Positions 55,141 to 62,400 of a stretch of DNA of 64,000 nucleotides are shown one piece after another (position 1 is the first letter of the stretch; every line of letters begins with the position of its first letter). Source of the DNA: Pseudopontixanthobacter vadosimaris (lineage in GTDB: Bacteria > Pseudomonadota > Alphaproteobacteria > Sphingomonadales > Sphingomonadaceae). The stretch is taken from NCBI RefSeq assembly GCF_012979275.1, contig NZ_JABASZ010000014.1:186001-250000 (forward strand), given 5' to 3'. Both the position numbers and the translations under genes were made by a program. The notes under the pieces were generated by a model. The model was not told the DNA's origin, did no database searches, and worked only from the letters and a program-made list of their open reading frames with translations.

Positions 55141-56433
55141 ATGAGCAACAGCACCATGATAGACCGCGTCCGCACCATCATTGATTCGGGCGCCGTGTCC
55201 CGCACCGCACTGGCCCGCGCGGCAGGGCTTCACGCCAATTCCCTGCGCGACTGTCTCGAGGACAAGTGGAACCCCACGACCGACACCTTGCGGAAGCTGG
55301 AAAACTTCCTGTCCGACAATGATGATTCGCCGGTCATCGTGGGTGCGGAAGAGATTATCGAGGAAGCGCGCAACGGGCGCATGTTCGTGCTGGTCGATGA
55401 CGAAGATCGGGAGAATGAAGGCGATCTCGTGATCCCCGCGCAGATGGCGACGCCGCAGGCGATCAATTTCATGGCGACGCACGGGCGCGGGCTGGTCTGT
55501 CTCGCCATGACGCGGCAGCGCATCGATCAACTCGGCCTCGATCTGATGAGCACGAGCAATCGTACCCGGCACGAAACCGCCTTCACCACCTCGATCGAGG
55601 CGCGCGAGGGCGTCACCACCGGCATCAGCGCAGGCGACCGCGCGCGCACGGTTTCCGTCGCCATCGACGGCAGCCGGGGGATGGAGGATCTGGTGACGCC
55701 GGGGCATGTCTTTCCGCTCGTCGCACGGGACGGCGGGGTGCTGGTGCGCGCCGGACACACCGAAGCCTCGGTCGATATTTCGCGCCTTGCAGGATTGAAC
55801 CCGAGCGGCGTCATCTGCGAGATCATGAATGACGACGGCACGATGTCGCGGATGGAAGATCTGGTGCGGTTTGCCCGGCGACACGATCTGAAAATCGGCA
55901 CGATCCGCGACCTGATCGCCTATCGCCGCGAACACGACCACCTGGTCGAACGCCGCAGCGAACGCCAGTTCACCAGTCGCTGGGGCGGCGAATGGCGGGC
56001 CATCGCCTTTTACAACAAGGCGACGAAGGAAGAGACGCTGGCGCTGGTGAAAGGCACCATCGAGGCGGACAGGCCGACATTGGTGCGGATGCATCTGCTG
56101 TCGATTTTCCCCGATGTTTTCGCCGAACGTTCCGAACGCGGTGGCCTGCTGGAAAAATCCATGGAAATCATCGGGCGCGAAGGTGCGGGCGTGGTCGTGC
56201 TGATCAATCGCCCCAGCCCGAATTACGTCAGCCGCGCCATGCAATTGAGCGACAGCGGCAAAGCGCTGGACGAACAGGCCGAACCTTCGGAGCAGCGCGA
56301 TTACGGCGGCGGCGCGCAGATCCTCGCCGAACTGGGCGTGCGCGACATGGTCCTGCTGACGAACACGCATCATTCCATGGTGGCGCTGGAAGGTTACGGC
56401 CTGTCCATAACCGGCGAACGGCCGATCACCTAG
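55141..56433 (+). CDS. ribB: HTH-fused 3,4-dihydroxy-2-butanone-4-phosphate synthase with degenerate GTP cyclohydrolase II domain (RibBX type)
   Basis: A 430-residue protein in three parts. Residues ~5-58 form a Cro/CI-like helix-turn-helix ([21 protein letters not shown] at 20-40). Residues ~65-265 are an intact RibB domain ([12 protein letters not shown] at 85-96, [24 protein letters not shown]). The C-terminal ~165 residues follow the RibA fold, but the zinc-binding cysteines of GTP cyclohydrolase II (SECLTGD...RCDCG) are replaced by LLSIFPDVF...RGGL. So only the RibB step (ribulose-5-P to the four-carbon riboflavin precursor) is expected. The HTH suggests DNA binding, perhaps at the palindrome just upstream. 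Confidence 0.92.
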   Translation: MSNSTMIDRVRTIIDSGAVSRTALARAAGLHANSLRDCLEDKWNPTTDTLRKLENFLSDNDDSPVIVGAEEIIEEARNGRMFVLVDDEDRENEGDLVIPAQMATPQAINFMATHGRGLVCLAMTRQRIDQLGLDLMSTSNRTRHETAFTTSIEAREGVTTGISAGDRARTVSVAIDGSRGMEDLVTPGHVFPLVARDGGVLVRAGHTEASVDISRLAGLNPSGVICEIMNDDGTMSRMEDLVRFARRHDLKIGTIRDLIAYRREHDHLVERRSERQFTSRWGGEWRAIAFYNKATKEETLALVKGTIEADRPTLVRMHLLSIFPDVFAERSERGGLLEKSMEIIGREGAGVVVLINRPSPNYVSRAMQLSDSGKALDEQAEPSEQRDYGGGAQILAELGVRDMVLLTNTHHSMVALEGYGLSITGERPIT

Positions 56434-56905
56434 GATGCTCCCCGTCCATCCGGCGGCAAGAGGCAGCAGATTGCAACCATGAAGCCGGTCTGACAGCTGA
56501 CAGAGCGGCTCCTCACTGGATACGCACCGAAAGAAAGCAGCTTTTCCTTATCCGTGATAACGATGTTTAGCCGCCAGAGCTTTGAGCCGTTCCTCTCGGC
56601 GAGCAGGAAGAGGTCTTCACCGATGGCGAGCTTGTGCGACCGTTCTGACGCCTTCGCTCTACGATCTGTATCTCATTCGAAGCCATTGGAGGTATCGCTC
56701 CTTTTCGCATTCCGGAAAATACACTCACTCCGAAACCGGCTTCAAGCGAATGGAAATCAGATGCGCCGTTCTGATCGCGTTATCTTTTTGGATGTGGGCG
56801 AACACAAACGAACCCATGCAAATCCGAGATTGGTAGCGGAGGAGGGAAATATAGAGAGCATATAACGTGCTGATTTACCTAATAAACTTTTTGAGTCGTC
56901 TTGCA

Positions 56906-56927
56906 AATACCCCCATCAATACCCCCA
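56906..56927. repeat. Tandem direct repeat AATACCCCCA
   Basis: AATACCCCCA occurs at 56906-56915 and 56918-56927, separated by TC. Such CCCCC-containing repeats are often seen close to integrase/attachment junctions of genomic islands; no integrase is present here. Confidence 0.5.
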
Positions 56928-57000
56928 AAATCGGACAGATGAGATAAAGCGCCTTTGGCAAACGACGACTTGTTATTCGTAGTGACTGGTAAAACGAGCG

Positions 57001-57019
57001 TCGGCCGTTTTTGGGCCGA
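57001..57019 (-). terminator. Terminator downstream of the copper-region lipoprotein gene
   Basis: Arms TCGGCC and GGCCGA around a 7-nt loop, 20 nt past the lipoprotein stop; on the minus strand the hairpin is followed by CGCTCGTTTT. Confidence 0.5.
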
Positions 57020-57039
57020 TCAGAAGGCGAAACGCCAGG

Positions 57040-57450
57040 TCACGATCCATGCGCCTGATCGGACATCGAGGGCATGTCATGGTCGGGCATGGATGGCATA
57101 TAGTGGCCCGCATGAGGATCGGGTGTGTTGCTAGGCTGGGCATTCACCGGCGGGGGAGTGGCCGCAGGGGACGACGCTACTACCGGAGTGCTCGCCGGTC
57201 GGTCTGGTTGCCTACCGGCAGTCGCAGCTTCACCCGACCGGTTCGTGTTGGCCTCTCCAGCGGGAAAGGCAGCGTTGTCTCTTTCGCCTTCGCCAGCACC
57301 TGTGCTCTCGGTCGGCGGGGCCGTATACAGTGGCAAGGCTTCAGCTTCTGATGAAGTGTCCTGCGTCTGATCACAGGCAGCGAGCCCTAGCCCCAATGCC
57401 GCCGCAGCAAGGGGGGCAACAAACGCGTTCCGATTTGATCTGCGCATCAT
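57040..57450 (-). CDS. Met/His-rich lipoprotein of the copper region
   Basis: The 136-residue precursor has a lipobox (LGLGLAAC, Cys26), a long low-complexity Pro/Ala/Thr/Gly linker and a C-terminal Met/His/Asp cluster (HAGHYMPSMPDHDMPSMSD) suited to Cu(I)/Cu(II) binding. The ATG at 57450 follows AAGGA at good spacing; 80 residues of upstream frame are not part of it. It is 8 nt after the DUF2231 gene on the same strand. Probably a periplasmic copper-sequestering lipoprotein (inference). Confidence 0.75.
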   Translation of the reverse strand: MMRRSNRNAFVAPLAAAALGLGLAACDQTQDTSSEAEALPLYTAPPTESTGAGEGERDNAAFPAGEANTNRSGEAATAGRQPDRPASTPVVASSPAATPPPVNAQPSNTPDPHAGHYMPSMPDHDMPSMSDQAHGS

Positions 57451-57458
57451 TCTATCCT

Positions 57459-58088
57459 TCAAAGCCAGGAGATACCAAGATGATTGGCACCGTGCGCAAG
57501 CTCGCCGCCCAGAAATCCCTGCACCAGCACTAGAGCGGCCATGGCAAAGATTGCGGCGCGAAACGCGGTCCGGCTCGCGGAAGCACGGCTCGCCAGATAG
57601 GCCATCGCCAGACCGAGAACCGCGATCAGCATTCCGTTCCAGCGATGAACCTGCATCGCAGTATCTCCGCCGAACCAGAGACCGGTATGGATCCAACCGA
57701 ATATGGCCGCCACGACCGCCCCGGCGGCACCGCCATAAACAAGTACGCGCACTGCCGACTCTAGGCCTGTGCCCTTCCGTGCGATGACGAATAGCTCGGT
57801 GAGAGCGGCCATAAAGAACAAGGCGATCGGAAAGTGTACGGTGGCGGGATGCAGCGACTTGAGCACACCGACCACGCCCTTGTCGCCTTCGTCTGCATCT
57901 TGTCCCTTCGCCCCGTCATGATCAGCAGCCGTGTCGCCGTGCCCCTGCGCAGCCTGGATATCTTTTGACGCCGCATCGGAGACGACAGCACTGGCCGCTT
58001 CGCCATGTTCCTCGTCGCCATGGGCCTGGGCCGGACTTATCCAGAGCAGACTGGCGGCCACAATAGCCATGAATTGTATTCGTTTCAT
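57459..58088 (-). CDS. DUF2231-family membrane protein with His-rich N-terminus
   Basis: The 209-residue product has a signal peptide (MAIVAASLLWISPAQA), a His/Asp/Glu-rich periplasmic segment (HGDEEHGEA, GHGDTAADHDGAKG) and four membrane helices starting with LHPATVHFPIALFFMAAL, the DUF2231 signature. Membrane histidines (HPATVHFP, VHRWNG, HGANHLG) could bind metal or haem. Copper-locus membership and the His-rich segment suggest metal handling; the function is not known. Confidence 0.8.
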   Translation of the reverse strand: MKRIQFMAIVAASLLWISPAQAHGDEEHGEAASAVVSDAASKDIQAAQGHGDTAADHDGAKGQDADEGDKGVVGVLKSLHPATVHFPIALFFMAALTELFVIARKGTGLESAVRVLVYGGAAGAVVAAIFGWIHTGLWFGGDTAMQVHRWNGMLIAVLGLAMAYLASRASASRTAFRAAIFAMAALVLVQGFLGGELAHGANHLGISWL

Positions 58089-58260
58089 TCTCTACGGGCT
58101 CCGGTCTTGGCGATGGTCGTGCAACCTATTGTGTCTGTAATGCTCTGCGAACCTTCATCTCTTGCGGTGATAGAGCGCGGCGATCGTCGACGCGTGAGGG
58201 TTCAAATTTTACTCACGAGATGGTCGGACCTCCTGCCTTGCACCGCGCCCTGGTAAGAGT

Positions 58261-58297
58261 GTGGCCAGGCTCAGGCACAAAGCGAGAGCCCGGCCAC
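58261..58297 (-). terminator. Terminator after the Met/His-rich protein gene
   Basis: Arms GTGGCCAGGCTC (58261-58272) and GAGCCCGGCCAC (58286-58297) pair at 11 of 12 positions, 7 nt past the stop of the minus-strand gene at 58304. No long T-run. Confidence 0.5.
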
Positions 58298-58303
58298 CGC
58301 CTC

Positions 58304-58693
58304 CTAATCGTCTTGCGCCATGTTCTCGTGAGCCGCCATCTGCTCCATCATGTCATGCATCATCATCATGTGCTGGTGACAGGCCGCCATCATATCGGCG
58401 TTGTCCCCCTGCATCATGCCCGCCATGTGTTCCTGCATTTTTGCACGATGTTCGGCCATAAGCCTTTGGCGTTCGGCAGGATCGCTCGCCGCGTGGGCCT
58501 GCTGCATCAGCGCGCGCATTTCAGCCATCTTCTCGCGGTGGGCCGTCATGGCCGCCGAATCCTGCATCATATGGCCAGCGTGTGACTGCTGCTGCGCCGC
58601 CGCTTGATCCCCGTGGTCATGCTGTTGCCGGGCCATTGCCGGGGTGGTTGCCAGGCCGGTGGCGAGCGCGAAAGCTAGAACTGTCAGTTTCAT
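58304..58693 (-). CDS. Periplasmic Met/His-rich copper-binding protein (candidate)
   Basis: The 129-residue precursor has a signal peptide (KLTVLAFALATGLATTPAMA), then an almost entirely helical sequence dense in Met and His (HDHGDQ, SHAGHMMQDSAAM, HREKMAEMRALM, HQHMMMMHDMMEQM). A heptad-like spacing in ERQRLMAEHRAKMQEHM suggests a coiled or bundled helix with metal-binding sides, comparable with CopM/Spy-like periplasmic proteins. The ATG at 58693 follows AAGGAAA. Flanked by its own terminator. Confidence 0.75.
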   Translation of the reverse strand: MKLTVLAFALATGLATTPAMARQQHDHGDQAAAQQQSHAGHMMQDSAAMTAHREKMAEMRALMQQAHAASDPAERQRLMAEHRAKMQEHMAGMMQGDNADMMAACHQHMMMMHDMMEQMAAHENMAQDD

Positions 58694-58916
58694 GGTCGAT
58701 TTCCTTTCGTCGGTCTTGCGGTGGATGCTGTGTGCAGTCATCCTCTTTACGCAGCCGCCATCTCTTCCCCTCAAACAATCCGCAGCAGCGGTGGGGCTGG
58801 TGGGCCGAAGCACGGCCGGTTGCAGCGGTGCTGTTTTTCGGCCACCTTTTTGAGAGAAGCCGATAACGACGAATGGGGAGTATCATGGTGCCAGCAGAGC
58901 CGTCGGAGAAGCAGTC

Positions 58917-59204
58917 GTGAGCACGGTCAATGAGAACGGCAGCTGGGATATCCCGGAGCCCGATCATGCCGATCTGGTGCAAATGCGCATTCGCCTCATT
59001 ACTCTCGAGAACATAGTTCTTGGCCTTTTGTCCGGGGCGAGCGATGAACAGATCGAACAGATTAGGAAACGTGCGGACATGATCGAACCGCGCCCCGATG
59101 CGAGCCGGCACCCGCTTACCGAACTGGCAGCAGGTGACATGCGGAAATTTCTCAAACGCGCTGCTCGCATGGCCGAGTCGGAGGGCCGCGAAAATCATGA
59201 CTGA
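58917..59204 (+). CDS. Hypothetical small soluble protein
   Basis: A 95-residue protein, charged and helical (HADLVQMRIRLITLENIVLGLLSGASDEQIEQIRKRADM), with no recognised family; a coiled-coil dimer is plausible. The start is GTG 58917. It is the first of two plus-strand genes inside the otherwise minus-strand copper region. Confidence 0.6.
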   Translation: MSTVNENGSWDIPEPDHADLVQMRIRLITLENIVLGLLSGASDEQIEQIRKRADMIEPRPDASRHPLTELAAGDMRKFLKRAARMAESEGRENHD

Positions 59205-59297
59205 TCCGGGCTTTGGGGCAGCGAAGGCGCTATGCAGGAAGTGGAAATCCGGCCGCTTGCTATTTGCTGGCGCAGATTTTTCGGGCGTACCTGCAAC

Positions 59298-59738
59298 ATG
59301 ACCAGAACCCATTGGCTGATCCTTATTTGCGGGAGCCTGATCGCGTTCGTCTGGGAGATTTTCCAGATGCCATTCTTCGAACCGGGTGATCTCGAACCCT
59401 TCGAGCGGACCATTCGCTGCGGCATTGCAAGCCTGGGCGATGGCGTGATCCTGCTGACAGCTTATAGCCTTGCAGGATTACGTGGCGGGCACGCGTGGCT
59501 CTGGCAAGCCGCCAAAATGCCCTATGCGATCTATTTCGGCTTCGGGCTTGTCGTCGCGATCGCCGTCGAAATGATCGCCACATCGCTTCCGGCAAACAGT
59601 TTCCTGAGCTGGCGCTACAGCGAGTTGATGCCGCAAGAGCCAGTGACGGGACTGGCGCTGATCCCGATCGCGATGTGGACGATCGTGCCCGCGCTAACGA
59701 TCCTTCTGGTCCGCTTTGCCCGAGCCGAACCTGATTAA
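59298..59738 (+). CDS. Hypothetical four-helix inner-membrane protein
   Basis: A 146-residue protein with four hydrophobic helices (WLILICGSLIAFVWEIF, LGDGVILLTAYSLAGL, YAIYFGFGLVVAIAVEMI, GLALIPIAMWTIVPALTILLV) and short loops. Family not recognised. The ATG at 59298 begins the first helix neatly, but the ATG at 59232, with AAGG 5 nt upstream, would add 22 basic residues and may be the true start. It converges on the PepSY gene. Confidence 0.6.
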   Translation: MTRTHWLILICGSLIAFVWEIFQMPFFEPGDLEPFERTIRCGIASLGDGVILLTAYSLAGLRGGHAWLWQAAKMPYAIYFGFGLVVAIAVEMIATSLPANSFLSWRYSELMPQEPVTGLALIPIAMWTIVPALTILLVRFARAEPD

Positions 59739-59751
59739 ACTGGGAGCGGCT

Positions 59752-60486
59752 TCAGGGGGCATTCGGCACATGTTTCGCCCGCCGCCTGATCCTGGGAAAC
59801 CGGTTGGCAAGCAGGACAAAGCCCGAAACCGCGATGATTGTCCCGCCGATCCCGAACAGTAGCAGCCACCAGCTGTTGATGCGGTCGCGCTGCGTCCAGT
59901 CCATGATATGCAGCCCCCAGATAAAATCGAACAGACGCCAGGTGTCGCTGCGGGCAGCGAGCACCGAGCCGCTCGATGCATCGATGTAGACGCGGGTATT
60001 GTCCTCATCGCCATAGGTAATCTGCCACGCGGGGAACGGACCCCGGAATTCGGTCCCGACAGCACCTTCGATGAGGCGCGTGGTCGCTATGGTGGTTGGT
60101 GGCCCCGTCCAAGCATGGCGAGCGATGGCCTGTGCGCTCGCGCTCGAAAGAGGCGAAAGGAGAGCGCCGCTGTTCGGGTCGCGGAGCGTGACGCTTCCAT
60201 CGTCCCGACGGATCTCGGTTACTGTCCTGCCGCCGACCGCGCGCGTCGCAAGGGAAACCACCCCCTCCCTGCTATCGAGCCACTCGGGCATGGCAGCATT
60301 AGCGGGCAGAACCTCCGGTGCGCGCGAAACGACATGTTCGGACCGGACCTCTTCGATGTCGAGGAACGACATCAGCGCCCCGGTGGCCATCCATAGAAGC
60401 ACCTGGACGCCGACAAAGACTGCCAGCCATTTGTGAAGCTTGCTGCCCAGCACATGCAGACGCAGCTTGAAAGAGCGTGTCGCCAA
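59752..60486 (-). CDS. PepSY-domain membrane protein
   Basis: A 244-residue protein with one helix near the N-terminus (HKWLAVFVGVQVLLWMATGALM), a periplasmic PepSY-type region (WQITYGDEDNTRVYIDASSGSVLAAR) and one C-terminal helix pair (INSWWLLLFGIGGTIIAVSGFVLL). Such PepSY_TM-like proteins occur beside metal uptake and copper genes and may be electron-transfer or assembly factors. The start is TTG 60486, with GGGGGAA 8 nt upstream; no ATG fits. It is 20 nt after the NTF2-like gene. Confidence 0.8.
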   Translation of the reverse strand: MATRSFKLRLHVLGSKLHKWLAVFVGVQVLLWMATGALMSFLDIEEVRSEHVVSRAPEVLPANAAMPEWLDSREGVVSLATRAVGGRTVTEIRRDDGSVTLRDPNSGALLSPLSSASAQAIARHAWTGPPTTIATTRLIEGAVGTEFRGPFPAWQITYGDEDNTRVYIDASSGSVLAARSDTWRLFDFIWGLHIMDWTQRDRINSWWLLLFGIGGTIIAVSGFVLLANRFPRIRRRAKHVPNAP

Positions 60487-60506
60487 TCGGTGTTCCCCCG
60501 ATCAAA

Positions 60507-61067
60507 TCAGTTGTTACGCGGCGCTCGTGACGACGAATGGTACTGAACGATCTTCCAGCCATCCGCATCATGGGCAAGCACCGAGGTCGCAACGCCTTCG
60601 CGGTCGATCACGCGGCCGTCGGCCAGTTCGATCCGATAGGTGTACGATTCGCGGCCATACGCCATATGTCCCATCCGGGTGACTGCGAGCGTCGGTTCGC
60701 CGAAGGTGAAGCTGGTTATTGCATCGAGTTCCGGTCCCAGGTGATGCTCCATGTAATACGTGAAGCTGCCTTCCGCCTTGCCGTTTTCGTAAACGAAGGA
60801 TTCCTCGGCAAACAGCGCGGCCATGGCCTCTGCATCGCGCGACGTCAGGGCATCCCGATATGATGTCAGAACCGCCTCGGCTTCCGCAACGTCATCATTC
60901 ATCGCATCCATATGCTCGGCGTGGTTCATGCCCTGCTCCGTATGGTCCATCTGCGTCGAAGCCGTAGGGTCCGAGTGCGCGGAATGATCCATGGATTGTG
61001 CCAGGGCGGGAGTGCCGCCTGCAGCCAAGGCCAGGGCGACCGCGCTTAGAGATAGTCTTATCCTCAT
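60507..61067 (-). CDS. Exported NTF2-like (SnoaL/DUF4440) protein with Met/His-rich N-terminus
   Basis: The 186-residue precursor has a signal peptide (LSLSAVALALAAGGTPALA), a Met/His stretch (SMDHSAHSDP, MDHTEQGMNHAEHMDAM) and an NTF2-like domain (AVLTSYRDALTSRDAEAMAALFAEESFVYENG ... shown by the cone-fold pattern, ending WKIVQYHSS). The fold often forms a ligand pocket; here the metal-binding prefix resembles that of CopB encoded next door, 16 nt away. Function unknown, probably periplasmic copper binding. Confidence 0.78.
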   Translation of the reverse strand: MRIRLSLSAVALALAAGGTPALAQSMDHSAHSDPTASTQMDHTEQGMNHAEHMDAMNDDVAEAEAVLTSYRDALTSRDAEAMAALFAEESFVYENGKAEGSFTYYMEHHLGPELDAITSFTFGEPTLAVTRMGHMAYGRESYTYRIELADGRVIDREGVATSVLAHDADGWKIVQYHSSSRAPRNN

Positions 61068-61083
61068 TGTATATTTCCTTCTC

Positions 61084-62400
61084 TTAAAACCAGAATCGCA
61101 TGCCCACGACGTAATTCGTCACGCTAGGGTCTTCCCCTGCGGCGCGTGCAAAATCGGCACTCTGACCGATCCGCCACTCCTGGGAGACGCCGACATAGGG
61201 CGCGAATTCGCGTGCGAACTCGTAGCGAAGACGCAGACCTGCCTCGATCCGGTCGAGGCCAGCGCCAATGCCGAGTTCGGGAATATCCTGAGCCGAAAGA
61301 GCGATTTCGGCTCGCGGCTGGAGGATCAGCCGCTGCGTGATGCGCTGATCAAGCTCGCCCTCGAAGCGCGCGGTTACATCACCCTTGTTCGATACGAACG
61401 CTGCAACGTCGACCTCGAACTGGTAGGGAGCAATGCCCTGTATGCCAATGACAGCATGGGTGCGCTCGGGTCCTGTTAAATCCTGGCGCACACCTGTCTG
61501 TAGGTCGAAAAAGGGAGCGATCGCCCGGCTCCAGAGTGCCTGGACTTCGGCTCCCTCGACAGGCTCACCGAAGCTGCCTTCGCCCTCGGATTTGAACCAG
61601 AACTTGTCGATATCACCACCATAATAGCCCTGGATGTCCCAAAGATATCCATCCACTCCCTCGCGGGCGCGGTATTCGAGCCGGTCGCCCTGAAACCAGA
61701 AGCGCATCCCGCCGTCGGTCTCGCGGACAAGTTCGCGCCGCGCTTCGTTCATGGCTTCCTCGCCCCAGATCGCGACCGCCGCGCGCGCGGGACCGCTCCC
61801 GGCTTCGGGAGGAGGCGGCAGCAGCGGGATATCGTCGTTCGAGCCCATCTGCATCGCCGAATGGTCCATGCCCTGCATATCCTGCGATCCCGTCTGCCCA
61901 TGGTTCATCTGGCTGTGATCCATCTGCCCATGGTCCATCGACGAGTTGCTGGCTTCCGCCTGACCCATGTCGCCTTGGTTCATCTGCGAATGATCCATCG
62001 CGCCTTCGGCAGGCGTGCCATGCGGCATCGAGCCATGATCCATTCCTTCATGACTCCCGGGTGTAGTCTCCGGACGGGCAGCGTCCATCGGCATTGCCAT
62101 GCCCGAATGACCATCCTGAGCGGTCGTCGAACCATGAGACATAGTCGAATGGTCCATCGTCGAATGATCCATGGCAACTTCAGGCTGGGCCACTGGTTCG
62201 CAAGCTCCTTCGGCTACCGGGTGCCCCATCGCGCGATGGCGCTGGGCTTCTTCTTCGCACTTTGTCTTGGCGTCAGCCTGCGCCTCGGCGCTCTGCTGCG
62301 GCTCCGCGGGCGAATGACCGGCATGCTGCGCCGCAGCGGGGGAGGCGAGAACTGAGCCGACTGCGATCGATGCGAGCAGGCTGGTAATACGAATCTTCAT
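61084..62400 (-). CDS. copB: Copper resistance outer-membrane protein CopB
   Basis: The 438-residue precursor has a signal peptide (SLLASIAVGSVLASPAAA), a ~120-residue Met/His repeat region (MDHSTMDHSTMSHG, GMDHGSMPHG, MDHGQMDHSQMNHG) and a C-terminal beta-rich CopB domain ending in the outer-membrane phenylalanine signal (GMRFWF). CopB is the outer-membrane partner of CopA in copper sequestration. The repeat region is long and could bind many copper ions. The ATG overlaps the copA stop (ATGA). Confidence 0.92.
   Translation of the reverse strand: MKIRITSLLASIAVGSVLASPAAAQHAGHSPAEPQQSAEAQADAKTKCEEEAQRHRAMGHPVAEGACEPVAQPEVAMDHSTMDHSTMSHGSTTAQDGHSGMAMPMDAARPETTPGSHEGMDHGSMPHGTPAEGAMDHSQMNQGDMGQAEASNSSMDHGQMDHSQMNHGQTGSQDMQGMDHSAMQMGSNDDIPLLPPPPEAGSGPARAAVAIWGEEAMNEARRELVRETDGGMRFWFQGDRLEYRAREGVDGYLWDIQGYYGGDIDKFWFKSEGEGSFGEPVEGAEVQALWSRAIAPFFDLQTGVRQDLTGPERTHAVIGIQGIAPYQFEVDVAAFVSNKGDVTARFEGELDQRITQRLILQPRAEIALSAQDIPELGIGAGLDRIEAGLRLRYEFAREFAPYVGVSQEWRIGQSADFARAAGEDPSVTNYVVGMRFWF

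Larger units (their letters stand above)
56434..57039. other. AT-rich gene-poor stretch, possible edge of an acquired segment
   Basis: About 600 nt without a convincing gene between ribBX and the copper region. Composition falls well below the surroundings (28 G/C in 60 at 56701-56760; 24 in 60 at 56881-56940). Small open frames here (for example 56554-56865 plus) show no protein-like conservation pattern. It contains a 10-bp direct repeat (56906-56927) and a terminator-like hairpin at 57001-57019. It marks the change from core metabolism to copper resistance. Confidence 0.55.

Noticed and set aside
56554-56865. A 103-codon plus-strand frame in the gene-poor stretch
   Set aside because: No ribosome-binding site, no domain-like pattern, and overlapping frames of similar size; composition suggests non-coding or decayed DNA.
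58089-58303. ATTACAGACACAAT upstream of the DUF2231 gene as a CopR/CusR box
   Set aside because: The two halves are not a true inverted or direct repeat of the known box, and no copper two-component system is in the window.
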